Source of the DNA: Narthecium ossifragum
Lineage: Eukaryota > Streptophyta > Magnoliopsida > Dioscoreales > Nartheciaceae
Direction: 5' to 3'
DNA: 64,000 bases
NCBI GenBank assembly: GCA_963920575.1
Contig: OY986974.1
Span: 7,330,617 to 7,394,616 of the forward strand
Below, piece by piece: positions 11,579 to 23,266 of this stretch; positions within the stretch are counted from its first letter, which is position 1, and each line of letters opens with the position of its first letter. Both the position numbers and the translations under genes were made by a program. A model generated the notes under the pieces. That model did not search any database and was not told where the DNA came from. It worked only from the letters and a program-made list of their open reading frames with translations.

Positions 11579-12689
11579 GAATGACTGAGACTTTTGGCAT
11601 CAATGACCCGGAGTAAACCATTCATCACAGTTGAAGCAAATACCCTTTTCTCTTCTTTTTTGCATCTCTTCCCATGTCAGTCATCGAATGTTCGCCGTTT
11701 GCTATCCCTGCGGAGGTCCCCGAGCATGATTTGGCACATTCATCATCAAGGTCCCTTGGCCTGCACGCCCCGCTAGCCCCACAGATGGTCCGCCCCTTCC
11801 GTAGGGTCGGTTGGTCTCGATCCTTGGCCTTCTATTCTGATGTCTTAACTTCTCATCGGCCAATCTCGCTAATTTGATGGCTTGACTAAGTGTAATCGGC
11901 CTGAGTAACCTCACTTCGTTTGAGATTTCTTCACGTAAGCCTCCTAGGAAGGCTCCCATTAATGCTGATTCCGGCCAGCCATCTACCTGATTGGCAAGAA
12001 CCTCGAAATCATCCATGTATTCCTCTAGAGACCCTTTTTTGCCAAATTCTACCCAATACTTCATCATAATTAATATATTTTGTAACTCCAAATCGTACCT
12101 TGAGTTCCCTTATGAAGACCTCCTAGGAAATAGGGGCTGCTGCTTCTCGGTATACCCGTTGCAGCCGTTGCCACCATTGGTTTGCAGCACCTCCAAGATG
12201 GTATGCAGCCCATTGAACACATGGGTCTGCCGGTGTACCCTGTATGTCGAAGAATTGCTCCGCACGGTTCATCCACACTGCCAAATCCTCCCCGGAAAAA
12301 GTTGGAAAATCAACTTTTAATTGCTGCTACACCTCAAATTCACTCTCTTCAAGGCCAACGAGACGTTGTTGTTCCAATTCAGGTCCAGATCTGCTAGGAG
12401 TACCTCCGCTGCCACCGCTCGAGCTACCGCCACCTCCAACTTTTCTACCACCTGATGAGGACGCCTCCCCTTTAAATCCGACTTCCAACTGGTTATTGAG
12501 TGATTTTAATTGGGCGACGACTTCCAATATTGCAATTTCATTATTATTGAGCTTCACTTCCATCACTCATTGCCGATCTTCATTATCATCACATCTCTTC
12601 AACAATTCTTCGACACCCGTATGAAGTTCGATGACGTCTTGTTCTAGCGAATCAATCCGTTCCTTATTTGCTTGCGCCATCATGCCAGG
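11579..12689 (-). pseudogene. Gag of the chromovirus, decayed
   Basis: Open pieces occur at 12566-12327 and 12091-11702. The second reads YWVEFGKKGSLEEYMDDFEV and AFLGGLREEI, the retrotransposon gag signature. Near 11594-11640 is the zinc knuckle CFNCDEWFTPGH, but a stop codon falls between its His and last Cys. The start codon should lie near 12675, just after the primer site. Frameshifts separate the pieces. Confidence 0.8.
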
Positions 12690-12707
12690 AACGTGGCTCT
12701 GGTACCA
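12690..12707 (-). other. Primer binding site, initiator Met tRNA
   Basis: The minus strand reads TGGTACCAGAGCCACGTT, two bases after the end of the 5' LTR. It matches the usual TGGTATCAGAGC primer site for plant initiator tRNA-Met with few changes. Confidence 0.9.
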
Positions 12708-12709
12708 AT

Positions 12710-13146
12710 TGATGAAGAAGGAAGCCTTGATTCCACCTCACACCCTTCTTGTAGTTGGCAGTGGAAGAACACGATGATGAAGATTAGTGGAGAAGAAGGA
12801 AACAGAGGAAATTGTAGTGAAGGAAGAAGAAAGAGGGAAGTGGCGGATGGATAGATTAGAAGTTGAGTTCTCAATTAATGGTGAGACACCCCCAAGATGA
12901 AGAACTTTTCTATTAATCAAGCATAAGCATTAACAGAGATTATGAACCTACTTATACTCCCTACGTTCCATAGTTGCGCACGCAGGCGCCTACCTAAAGC
13001 AGAGTCCTACTCTGGGACCACTACTAGACTCAAGACTCACATAAACTAGAGTTCTAGTTTAGCTAAGACACATCTTCATTTAATCTAACTATGAATATTT
13101 TGGATTAGGCTTTCGTGCGTGATCCGAACGTAAGTTGGACTCATCA
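12710..13146 (-). repeat. 5' LTR of the chromovirus
   Basis: The sequence matches 5216-5646, with the primer site on its inner side and the target duplication TACAC on its outer side. Confidence 0.92.
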
Positions 13147-13396
13147 TACACATGTGGTGGGTGGTCGATCTGCCACTGCTAGCCATTTTTATTTCAAAAA
13201 GACATTGTTCAGAGGGACCTGCATGCATTGCATATATATGAATCTTATCATCTTCCAACTCTGTATTCAATGGTATATATGTTTCCCAAGTCATACCCTC
13301 TGTATTATTTCCTTTTTTAGGCAGACAGTTGGTAATTAAGACAGGGAAGGTGGCAGTGACAGTGGGATTCGGGGATACGTACCCACGTTGTTGCAC
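13147..13396 (-). other. Exon-like open frame of unknown identity
   Basis: The minus strand is open for over 80 codons in chromovirus flank sequence. It reads protein-like, for example GMTWETYIPLNTELEDDKIH, with no low complexity. The 5' side has an AG acceptor-like site (TTAGATCAG) at about 13397-13400, and there is no ATG start, so an internal exon or captured gene fragment is more likely than a whole gene. The chromovirus insertion site lies at its downstream end. I cannot name the family. Confidence 0.35.
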
Positions 13397-14085
13397 TGAT
13401 CTAATTTCCTTTTCATGTTTTGAGTGGCCAAATTAGCCTTATCCGACCCAACAACCGCGTATGAATCCCTTGATTGCATGGTGCTTATATTTAAATCTCT
13501 GCTTTGACTTCCTCTCTTGAGATTAATTAGGGTTTTCTTCGTCAGTACTGTTGTTTTTTTTATATAGATATAAATATATTACCGGAAGGTTTGATTAATA
13601 TGAAGACAGAGTCAAGCAGAGGTTAGTGTAACCACGTGTCTACACTTTAATTATTCAGATGATTAATGCATGAGGAAGGGGACAATTGTTCTTAGTACTC
13701 CATTTGCTTTGTCAAGGTTATTTTCACTTGGAGCCATCCTAGATCATGACTACATTTAAGCTTGAATCATCGTAGTTCCCATATTAGAAGCCAGATATAA
13801 GTTAATTTAGCTAAGTCAGTTCCAAAACAATGTCTGCATTCAAAGTTTGATATTGGACTCGATTATGAATGAACTTCAGAGCTGTGCTTCTGTTGTTTGA
13901 AGACAATTGATACGCGTATCGTATCGTTATGATACTACAGCGAGAAGATATAGTTACCGATCGATGCATGTATATTTATCATCAGCTAATTAATTAGATT
14001 GATTCAATATCGTCTCACGTATAGGGGACTCATGATATTCCAGCTCGGATGTAAGTTAGGTCTTTGATATTATCAAAACCAAACA
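13397..14085. other. Unassigned flank sequence
   Basis: AT-rich sequence with no convincing coding frame, terminal repeat or RNA gene. It separates the exon-like frame from the truncated Athila-type element. Confidence 0.5.
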
Positions 14086-16046
14086 TTAGGTGGATGGACC
14101 ACCACCAGCATATCTAGTCTCCGGACAACGATGACGTCTAAGTCTCCATCGTGAGACTTGTGGGACCATCTCGTTATGCATGATACTTTCTAGATAGGGA
14201 TCCTTAAGGGCTGCAGGAAAAGGCACTTTTGGTGTGTATGTGCGTGGGTCAGGTTCATTTTCATCAACTGAATTTGGATTCACTTGATTAGGAGTATCAT
14301 CAGGTTGCTGTGGGGGCAGAGACCGATCGGTCGGACCAGTATCCGATCGATCGGAATAGTTCCGATCGGTCGGATCTGAGAGCGATCCGTCGCTCTGGGC
14401 AGTGTCAGGAAGTGTATCTACTTGCTTACCGTTCCTTAAGGTTACTACAGCTTGTGCACTTTCAAATTTCTGGTTATCAATGTGGTGTAGGGCCCTAAGA
14501 TTGGTCATAGGTTGACTCGGTAAGTGACCCTCCTCTCTCTTAGACATTGTGTTAGCCAGTTGCCCTAGTTGTGTCTCTATTTTGGATATAGATTGTGCAT
14601 GAGAATTAACATCGTTTCTTAGCAATAAATGATCATTCCTTAGCAGACTCATTTCATTCTTAAGCTCAGTTTTCATGCTTGTAAGTGCACTGATGATGGT
14701 GTTCAAAGCTGGGTCAGAGACTGCTTGTGGAAGCGGTTGAGGTGCAGTTTGTTGATATGGAGTAGAATACCCTGGGTTGGGAATTGCAGAAGGTCTAGGT
14801 AGGTACCGATTTGTGGGAGCACTAGAAGAACTACTCTGTCCTTGGAGAGTACTAGACTGTTGGGGTGGTCTCCAGCTAAAGTTGGGATGGTTTCGCCAAC
14901 CTGGATTATACGTATTTGAATACGGATTATTTTCAGGTTTAGTAAAACCATACGCCGCGTTTGCTTGCTCCTGAACAAATTCAGGAAACGATGGAGCTAG
15001 TGGACAATCGGTAATGTGATGTTCAAGACTAGAGCATAGTGCACATGTTTGAGGGTGATCTTGATATGATGGAGGTGCAGGTGATTGACTCACTTCCAGT
15101 TTATCAAACCTTTTGTTAAGGAGGGCTATTTGGGTGGTAATGGCTTCTAATCCAGAAAGTTCAAAGGTTCCCTTAGTTGTAGGCCAACTTCTAGGGGTTG
15201 TGTATTGTTGTTGGGAATCAATGGAAATTTGTTCATAAAGGTTCCAAAGCTCATCATCATCTTTATCTAAAGGAATAACCCACAACAAGCTTCAACCCTA
15301 GTTTTACATCTTTCATTAAGGCCTCTATAAAAGTTATGAGTTAATTCCCACTTATCAATATCATGATGAGGACATTTTCTCAAAAGGTCTTTAAATCTAT
15401 CCCATGCATCATGAAAAGACTCATCGTCATATTGAACAAAGGTAAGGATTTCAGTCTGAAATTTCTCAGTTTTAATCATGGGAAAAAGTTTCCTTAAAAA
15501 TGCCTCTTGAAGTTGGTCCCAAGTTGTGATTGAGCGTGGAGGTAAACACTGAAGCCAGTGTTTAGTTTTATCTTTCAAAGAGAAGGGGAAAAGTTTCAAC
15601 TTAAAGGCGTCATCATTAAAGTTTTCCATTTTCATTGTAGCAATGGTATCGATAAAATTGTGAATGTGCTCATATGGGTCCTCATTACTTAAACCATGAA
15701 AGTGTGGTAACATTTGAATCGTTTGGGGTCTAATCCCATAGTGTGAGGCTGTGATTGCAGGAGGATTAATGGAAGGAGTGTAAGTGTAGGCAGTGGGCAA
15801 GAAGTGATTTCTCAAAAGAACACGTTGTACCCCCCCATTGTTATTATTATTATTGCCCTCCCTTCCCATATTAGCATTAGGGTTGATGACATGTCCCTCA
15901 TGTTCAGCCATGGTGACAAAGGTCTCGTGAATAGATTGCAAGTTACTCAAAGATTGTTGACCTAAGGCTCTAGCTTTTCGGAGTGTGGTCTCTAGTTCAA
16001 GATCCAAAGGTTCCAGCGGGGTATTTAAGGATCGTCTACATTGCAT
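14086..16046 (-). pseudogene. Gag of an Athila-type Ty3/gypsy element, frameshifted and truncated
   Basis: Two overlapping open frames (16046-15267 and 15288-14086) together give a plant retrotransposon Gag of about 650 residues. The first has the capsid signature (LFPFSLKDKTKHWLQCL, TTWDQLQEAFLRKLFP, SFHDAWDRFKDLLRKCPHH). A frameshift at about 15270-15288 joins to the second, which carries a zinc knuckle (CALCSSLEHHITDC), a Pro/Gln-rich region and REEGHLPSQP. The homologous Gag at 48204-51053 continues into protease after PFPSAL. Here the frame diverges at the same point, which marks the deletion. Residues like SDRSD in the C-terminus come from palindromic DNA at 14325-14391. Confidence 0.88.
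14325..14391. repeat. Four spaced GATCGxTC palindromes inside gag
   Basis: GATCGGTC at 14325, GATCGATC at 14345, GATCGGTC at 14364 and GATCCGTC at 14384 are spaced 20, 19 and 20 bp. They lie in coding sequence and produce repeated DRS residues. The spacing matches the pairs in LTR promoters elsewhere in the window. Confidence 0.85.
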
Positions 16047-16170
16047 GCAAGATCACACACAAACAGAGAAAAAGAAAATAGAATATTCGGAGGAGAGGAC
16101 AAAACCCGGAAAACAACAATTGAAACGACAAAAATTTGAAGTAAAAAGACTTAGCTGACTGCGCAATTCC

Positions 16171-16283
16171 GATCGGTCGGTTTCCAGTCCGATCGGTCGC
16201 TCCAGGCCGCAAGCTCCTTCACTCGAAGTCCACTTCAAAGCAAATGGCGTAATCCGATCGATCGGATTCAAGTCCGACCGATC
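16171..16283. repeat. Paired palindromes in the leader of the Athila-type element
   Basis: GATCGGTC occurs at 16171 and 16191, and GATCGATC at 16256 with GACCGATC at 16276. Both pairs are spaced 20 bp. They lie between the primer site and the gag start. Confidence 0.85.
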
Positions 16284-16471
16284 GCTCCAGGTGTCTGCCG
16301 AGTTGTGTTTTTCTTCAAGAAAAATCCGTTCCAATGCTGCAAAAATTCCAGAAAATTGTCAGAAAATTTCTAAAAAGTGTAAAATAAAGAAAGGGAAAAA
16401 TAAGAAAGATAAAAACCTAATGAAGCAAAGAAAATGAGTTAAGAGAAAATCAATTGGTTAACCGTCGAAAA

Positions 16472-16489
16472 TCCCATGCAACAGCGCCA
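16472..16489 (-). other. Primer binding site, tRNA-Asp type, decayed
   Basis: The minus strand reads TGGCGCTGTTGCATGGGA five bases after the LTR end. It resembles TGGCGCCGTTGCCGGGGA, the complement of the plant tRNA-Asp 3' end, with three or four changes. Confidence 0.8.
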
Positions 16490-16494
16490 AAAAT

Positions 16495-18050
16495 TGATCG
16501 CTCGCAAACGTTGTCGTTAAAACGTTGCTAACCTCAATCAAATCTTAAATTCGTATCCTTGTTCAATCACTAATACTACTAAGTAGACTAGTGGTGAAAT
16601 CCGGAGTCAAACCACAGGGAATTACTAGGAAAACCAAAATCACTTCTCAAAACTCTTGATCTAAACCAAACACTCCAATGATAGACTGATCTAACTGAAA
16701 TTATCTAAGAAAGCAAAAGAAAATATTAAGGTTTTAATCAGATGGAAAAAGATGTCTTAGGAAATACACAATCCACCCTAGTTTCACCCTTAATCTTCCA
16801 TAGTTATCATCTCGATCACTTCTCTAAGTATTATGGATCGTATGGCTACAAGCTCACACGAATCCCTAAAAGAAGGTTTTATGTTTCCTACGGCATAACC
16901 TATCTTTGTTTGGCATAAATCATCTTTGGTCCTACCATTATCTTAAATTATTCTACTCCTAATGACCTTAGCATGACTTATCTTCACGTAGCATAGATTA
17001 TCTCAAAGGTAAATCACAAACCACATGCAAACTATCTCATGAATCCCTACACTCAAGTACAACCATCATGTAGCACTAATGATACGTCAACGAAACTCTG
17101 TTCCTTCAACTCTATAATCATTAAAATCATATTCATGAGATTATACTTAGAGAAGTTCACAAATATTCAATTAAGAAAGATCAAAAGTTACACTAGGGTT
17201 TCATGGTATTCCTAAGAACAAGAAAACTAGCCACTCATCTCTTGGAAATCAGCCATAGGTGTAGAAGATGAAGCCGTCGATCCCCGCGGAAAGATCACCG
17301 TCTTGAAAACCCTAACCTTCTCCTTCAAAAGTGCTCCAAAAGATGATAATTTTCGGATGGAACAACCCCCTTATGTATTAGAAACCCTCAACCCCGGAAT
17401 TAGGAGTTATATTTGGACTTAAACTCTAATTTCCCTAAATTCCGGGTCGTTGACGTCATCGGCGCGATCGATCGGACTTCCCAGTTTGACTGGGTTAATA
17501 GCTGCCACGTCATCAGCCTCCTTATTCTTCAATTTCTACTCAGAATTCTGCTTTGTAGTCAATTCTGAAGCTAATCTGTACAGAATCTGGGAAAGTCTTC
17601 AACAGGAAAGTTATAGATCTGGAAGTCTTCTGTCATCTCACAAAAATTTCATAATATTCTAATTTATATAGAATATTTGGAGAATATTCTCTTCAGCATC
17701 GACGGTGCAGCTTTCCAGCTTATGTATATTCATGTATTCTTCAATTCTGCTATCACACCATCAGGAATCTCGCAAAGTATCCAACATAAATATTGTAGAT
17801 CTTGAAGTCTTATATCATGTACTAAATTTCCAGAATATTTGGACTTATACAGAATATCTGCCGAATATTTTCCTGACAGGCAACGAAGCAGTCTTTATCA
17901 AATAAATTCATCTTCTTAGCCGAAACTCTTGTATTTCTTCTCAAAACCTATTTAAACCTGAAATCAACTAACAAACTATTAAATACAAACACTCTAGGCC
18001 TAACAAAGGTAAATTAAGGGGTTTAATTATGAATATTTAGGGACTCATCA
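16495..18050 (-). repeat. 5' LTR of the truncated Athila-type element
   Basis: This 1556-bp LTR starts on the minus strand with TGATGAGTCCCTAAATATTC and ends GCGAGCGATCA. It aligns with the solo LTRs at 782-2062 and 3019-4445. A single CGATCGATCGG palindrome lies near 17464. Confidence 0.9.
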
Positions 18051-18589
18051 CACCACCACCTACAACTAGCCCAACACCATGGCCAAACTACCAATGCTCC
18101 CACTCCGGCCTCCTCCTCCCCTCAACCTCCACCTCCCACCCTTTGCCAACTGCTCCATCCCCCCAGACTCCTCCTCCACTCTCTGAATCCTCAACGCCTT
18201 CAGCACCCACTTTCCTCTCCACCAAACCATCAACCCCGCCACCACCACCTCTTAATCCATGGTGGTCATCTCTTCTCACCCAGGACAAGTCCCATCTCCT
18301 CTACCTCTCCTCCTCTCCTCTCTCTGGCATGCGAGCCATTTCTGTCAATTACCCCAGATGCCCCAGACGACGTTTAGGGTTTGATACTAAAACACGCGGT
18401 TTCAAAATTACCTGAGGGTCTTCATCAGCGAATCAAATATTTGGAGGTATTGGATTGCCATATTATCAAAGCACATGGTACCAAAACGCAATTTTTTCAA
18501 CTAATAAAGTAGGTGAATATGGTTTGGTGAGCTGGCAATGTCAGATCGGGTTAACTGGCCTAGATTTAGGTCTAGTTTGATCCATAACG
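18051..18589 (+). other. Proline-rich open stretch and dispersed repeat, origin unknown
   Basis: From 18051 to 18415 one plus-strand frame is open, rich in Pro, Ser and Thr, and ends PLNPWWSSLLTQDKSHLLYL and a short basic tail. It could be a fragment of a host gene with a plastid-targeting-like N-terminus, or element sequence. There is no usable ATG at its head. The segment 18501-18580 is repeated at 53803-53869 (both begin CTAATAAAGTAGGTGA). No function can be given. Confidence 0.3.
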
Positions 18590-18881
18590 CTTGACACCCC
18601 TTGAAAAGGGGCCTTGTCCTAAAGGTGGAGATGGTTTGGTGAATCAACTACACCAATTGATGTCGAATTTTTAAAACTTGCACAAACCCTCCTGGATCGA
18701 AAATGGTTCGGTGTGAGTGCTTGGGATGATGGTAGCTGTCTAGAGGAAAAAGAAAGGTTGCGGTGATGGAGGATTGTAGCGAAGATGGCAGTGAGACTAT
18801 GCGAGGTGAAACTTGATGGCCCGATGTCCGATATGACCTTATGGCGAGGGAGGGAAGGATGGTAGCACTCAGGATGGGAGA

Positions 18882-21263
18882 TGTGACACCCCGACCCAGA
18901 AAACCCATCCAGGATGGGGTGTGAGGGTTCCTATCACTATTCACATCCAGCTGGCGCGATACATTTGCGAAAAAGAAGAGTTAATCTTAAACAATTTAAC
19001 TTTCAGAGATAAAGTTGTAATTCAATTCATAAATACATCAAGTTGTACTGTTTAAACATATGATACAATTTCTTATCAAACTCCTCCAAGGCAAAAATAT
19101 TGTATATATAATCCAAAAATCCTCGAAAGATGTTTAGAATATACAAAACTACCAAAAGTACAACAGTCGTCCTGCAGCAACCTCAAACGCCTCTGGAAGT
19201 AGTCGTGCCACCAAAAGGTCGCTCCCGCCGGCTCTAGTGAGGAAGAACTGGCGCCTGCATCTGCAAACGCAGCCCGGGTAGGAGTGAGCGATAAACTCAG
19301 TAGGGTTCTACTCTACGGCACACTGAAAGGAGGAAAACAACAACAGTGATGTCTCCCCGCTCAAGCCTAAGGAATGCCATGGGGTCCCACGACCCCTATC
19401 GACTCCCCAAGGGATCCTACTCTTCTCGACCGACCACGCTGGGAACATCAACCAAACATGCTGGGAGGAAAACAAAGAACCAGAACCAGTATGAACACCC
19501 TTTACCCAGCAGGAAACCACTGCCTAGAGACCATGTCAGAGACATCGACAACCATCCTTAGTACGTGGCCTTGGGAAGACACCACGACCTCTAAACCTCA
19601 AAGCAAAGATCATAGCCAACTATAACACATCCTCGATAACATAAGATTCCAATTATACAATCACGCCCTAATCTTTACTACCCATCCGCGGTTCTAAGGC
19701 TACATCCGAGCTACCCAAGAGCCTCGGATCGACGATTAAGCCATCACCCGCCTAACCTGATATGCCTCTACTGCATAGAGTGCATGAACCTATGCAAACA
19801 TGTATCCTAGATGTCTCTATATGCCACAACATCAATTATAGGTTCAACAGTTATACAATAGCCCTCGCATTCGCCGATAACGGGCTAAGGTTCCACAATA
19901 CCTCGTTAGCTAACACTCATAGTATTTAAACTACTATCCAACCAAGTATTTAAATGCGGGTAAAAACCGTAAATTCGTCAAAGAGGTTAAACTCCCGATC
20001 CAATTCCCAATCTCGGTAGAAATCCATTAAATATCCCGTGAAAACAATGTGTATGCTTCCTAACATGATTGGATATCTATCATGAATGAAAACCAATCAA
20101 AGAAAACCAGAAAACACTGCTCAGGGGCCCACGGTCGATGCGACGGTCGATCCGACGGTCGACCGTGGGGCCAAACGAGGGAAAAGCATAAGGGCCACGG
20201 TCAATCGGTACATCGACCGTGGGAGGCCCAAAACGAGACAGAGCCTGACGGTCGATCCGACAGTCGACCGTGAGGCGGAATGGAAAAAGGGAAGGAGCCC
20301 ACGGTCGATCGGAACATCGACCGTGGGAGGTCCAGAACGTGACAGAGCCTGACGGTCGATGCGACGGTCGACCGTTAGGCCAGAAAGAAGCGTATCAACG
20401 TTTGACGGTCGATCCGACGATCGACCGTCGAGCCTAATGCACAGTTCCTCTAAACAGTGTCGGATATCTAATTTCTTGGATTTGAATGATCAAATCTTGT
20501 TGGAAAATGATGAAACTTTACAAGCATGCGTAATAAATGATGGAGAAGCTATTAGTATGAAGAAAACACGATTTTGATGGTTAAATCTCAAATCTAGGTC
20601 TCAATGGCCGAAAACCGACAAAACGGCGATAATACGAGAATCGTCCAATAAAATACCGAAATCACACGGTAGGAATACTCGAAGCAAGTTATAATACTCA
20701 AGCATTAAGCTCCACAACATTCTACCAAGTACTCCTACATCGAAATCACAATAAACCTATCCTAGGAGAACGCGATTACAAGATCGAGGTAGAAACACCT
20801 ACTTGATCAGGTAGGGCAGCTCCTCCACGCGTACAACCAGTTTAACCGCCAAGATCCGCTCCTCGAAGACCGCGCCTCCAAGCCCTAGCTCAGCCGGTTG
20901 GAGAGAGGAAGAGAGAACGACAGGAGAAGAAAGGAGAAGCCAGGAAAGAGAGAGAAAAGAAGGGTTTAAATAGGAAGCTGAAATCGATCACAGCCGTCCG
21001 ATTCGATCTCTCCCGATCGAGCTCCGATCGAGCTCCGATTAGAACCAGTTTAAGGTTCTAATCAATCACATGCATCAATCAAAGGCAATGTGTGCAACGC
21101 AGATGTGAAACTGACCACCAAAGAGCATATTTACCATAATGCCCCTGGGTCAAAAACAATGATGCGATAAACCGATCGCATCCTAAGGCCAACCGAGCCA
21201 AACCACAAAACAAGACCCTCGACCTAACGTGGTAGGACCGGGTTGGAGGTACGGGTCCTCACA
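18882..21263 (-). mobile_element. Solo LTR, family C (2.38 kb)
   Basis: On the minus strand it starts TGTGAGGACCC and ends GGGTGTCACA. Perfect 5-bp duplications GGAGA flank it (18877-18881 and 21264-21268). Homology to family A LTRs is concentrated in the block around 19230-19320, which contains the reverse complement of ACCCGGGCTGCGTTTGCAG. The TATA box (CTATTTAAA on the minus strand) is near 20973. No coding domains are present. Confidence 0.93.
20131..20431. repeat. Array of GGTCGA/TCGACC palindromes in the family C LTR
   Basis: Repeated copies of GGTCGATCCGACGGTCGACC and close variants, such as GGTCGATCGGAACATCGACC, occur several times. Each is a roughly 20-bp palindromic unit whose TCGA cores are 12 bp apart. 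The array is about 0.55-0.85 kb downstream of the minus-strand TATA box, so it would be transcribed. Confidence 0.8.
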
Positions 21264-21986
21264 GGAGATCTGGTGGTCGACAACGACGTGTGAGGGGAAG
21301 ATGACTGATGGCTGCGACTTCAGTAGTGACATGGTAATTTGGGAGAACGGCGACGATGAAGCATGTTTGGCGAGGAGATCCGACGAAGAAGACCAGCTAG
21401 AGCCCTGCAAGGCGACGGCGTGGTTGGCGAGGAAGTCGGCGAGAGAAGAGAGGAAGGTGAGGTTTGGCTCTCAGGTGATAGGGAGCTTAGCAAAGAGGAG
21501 AATCGAGGATGGCGATGGAGCTTGGTCGGTAGCAGTGTGGTCGGAGAGGAGATCCGGCGAAGACGAAGGCCGGTCGGAGCTTGGTACAATGGTGGTTGCA
21601 AACATCAACGAGGCGGTGGCGTCTTGCGGCGACGTCAGGGATGAACCAGTGAAGATGGGTTTGTCTTGGCTTGAAGGAGAGGACGACGATGCTTGGGTTG
21701 GGAAGAGATTAATAGATGTTTAGTTAGGAACGGTTGGGATTGAAGAGAGGGGTTTGGTGGATGGTTGAGATTGAGGGATTGGGAGGGTTCTGAAGGTGAT
21801 GAGTAGGGTGTTGGGGTAATGAGAACGGACGATGTAGATGGGGTCATGAGTGGCTAGTGGGAGCTGGAACTAGCACAGTTAAGTTCTTGTCGAAACACAA
21901 TGATTTGTTCCATGAAGTCTATCGTGAGAGCATGTAGAGCATGCTCTAGAGCATCGAGGTGTGTTGTGTTGTGGGGATGACTGAAA

Positions 21987-21998
21987 CCTCTGATACCA
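21987..21998 (-). other. Primer binding site, Met tRNA type
   Basis: The minus strand reads TGGTATCAGAGG, matching the initiator tRNA-Met primer site except for the last base. It lies directly inside the partial LTR at 21999-22246. Confidence 0.75.
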
Positions 21999-22246
21999 AA
22001 TATTACGAGTCACATACTCATAAAAGGTCTCAGCCATGGATGAGTGGTTAAAGAGACGTCTGTGATAGGGCGATCTCAGCCTTGAAGAGCTCAGGAGAGA
22101 AACTCAGCCTAACAACATAAGTTGTGAGATTATTTTCTTGTCTATTTTATTCATTGAGCAAAGGCCTATAAATAGGCTTACAGTAGGACCTTTCTTCTAA
22201 TAGAGAATCTCTTATTCTGGCAACTACAATTCATAAAGGGAAAAAT

Positions 22247-23175
22247 TGTGAGGACCCGTTCCTGGAACCTGACTCGAGCGCGTAGGTCGGGGGCCGTGCC
22301 TTGTTGGTCTGTTTTCGCATCGAGCGTGATCGGTTGATCGCATTGTTGATTTTGGACCCCAATGGTAATTTGGTAAATTACTCATTGTCGGTCGGTTTCA
22401 CACCTGTGTAGTGCACACACGGCCCCATGAATGACGAATGTGCTTGCGAGAACCTTAGGCAAGCTTGGGATCAGAACATCCAAGCTCGGGTGCGAAAGCA
22501 TGTCATTAGGATAGCTTTCAGCCCAGGAGCGATCATTCGACCCTTGGGGCGACCGATCGGACTTGAGGGCATCGACACTGAGGTGTCTGTTTTTGAGACG
22601 AACCGACCTAGTCCGACCGATTGCCGCTTTGTGCGATCGATCAGACACGGCTGATTTAAGAACCCGCCAGCTCCTCTGTTTCTTCTCTCTTTCTTCTTCT
22701 CTCCGCCGCTGCTAGGGTTTCGTGAGGGAGGTTGTTCCAGTAGCTTGGAGGGGTCGGCAACAACTGGAGCAGCTGATCTAGGCCATCCTAGGTCAGCTTA
22801 ATCAAGGATTAAGAGAGAGATTAGCATATTGAGGTAGGGTTCTTAACCTAAACATTTATTTAGGTGTTCAAGGTTGATTGAAGCTTCGTTTTCTTGATTT
22901 CTTTGTACTAGATGATGCTTCTAGGGTTACTTGATAAGTGATTGAAGTTTGGTATGATTTGCTTTGGATTTAAGCCGGATTTATGCAAGATTTCTATCGG
23001 ATTTCTGTTTTAAATGAAACTGTTATGTTATAGCTTAAATACATCCTTGTATGTACATAATCTCAGATGATCTTCAACATGAAATTTGTAGATCTTTGAG
23101 TCTACAACATTATTGCCCGATGGACCAAATCAGGATTTTGGCTGATTTGAGTCATTATTGCCTGATTGACCAAAT
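22247..23175 (+). mobile_element. Truncated family A (Tekay/Del-like) LTR
   Basis: It begins TGTGAGGACCCG and aligns with the first part of the LTR at 35688. Palindrome pairs occur at 22531/22551 and 22615/22635 (both 20 bp apart), just upstream of the CT-rich start region. The right part of the LTR, including the conserved ACCCGGGCTGCG block, is missing. The sequence passes into integrase-like sequence near 23175. Confidence 0.75.
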
Positions 23176-23266
23176 CAGCACGTAACCTACCTTGGAAGAG
23201 TAAGGATAGCGTACAACAATTTGGCCGTTTCCAAGTCAGAGAAGTGATCAGATTGCATGGTGCTTA
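23176..23266 (+). pseudogene. Tekay-like integrase fragment
   Basis: The plus strand reads QFGRFQVREVIRLHGA, which matches the integrase-core block LAELYVREIVRLHG of Tekay/Del chromoviruses. It is only about 30 residues long and is cut by the minus-oriented LTR at 23267. Confidence 0.6.

Larger units (their letters stand above)
5216..13146 (-). mobile_element. Chromovirus (Ty3/gypsy, Reina/Galadriel-like), both LTRs present
   Basis: This minus-strand LTR retrotransposon has LTRs of about 431 and 437 bp, an initiator-Met tRNA primer site, a polypurine tract, and gag, protease, RT, RNase H, integrase and chromodomain in chromovirus order. Perfect 5-bp target duplications TACAC flank it (5211-5215 and 13147-13151). 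Without the nested solo LTR at 6067-8343 its length is about 5.65 kb. The two LTRs differ at roughly twenty positions by eye, and every coding domain carries stops or frameshifts, so it is old and inactive. The subfamily is a guess from length and chromodomain. Confidence 0.93.
14086..18050 (-). mobile_element. Athila-type element reduced to LTR, PBS and gag
   Basis: On the minus strand the order is LTR (18050-16495), tRNA-Asp-type primer site, leader, gag. Gag then ends abruptly near 14086 with an unrelated tail, and no protease, pol or 3' LTR follows, so everything downstream was lost by deletion. The LTR family is the same as at 782-2062 and 3019-4445. No target duplication can be assigned. 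Confidence 0.85.
18590..22246 (-). mobile_element. Remnant gypsy-like element cut by a solo LTR
   Basis: The minus strand carries a partial LTR (22246-21999) with a palindromic TATA box (CCTATAAATAGG, 22165-22176) and a Met-type primer site at 21998. A short internal region (21970-21264, then 18881-18640) has Pro/Ser-rich broken frames. Near 18630-18590 is AGGACAAGGCCCCTTTTCAA, a sequence like the polyprotein end and polypurine region of gypsy elements. There are no RT or integrase motifs. The outer end of the LTR is missing where the next LTR begins at 22247. Confidence 0.5.

Noticed and set aside
12690..12707. tRNA gene
   Set aside because: Only the 18-base primer complement is present; there is no cloverleaf here or at the other primer sites (16472, 21987, 39059, 51274).
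22382..22654. Open frames on both strands rich in DRS residues
   Set aside because: They lie inside a family A LTR and read through palindromic DNA; the two strands give similar peptides because the DNA is self-complementary.
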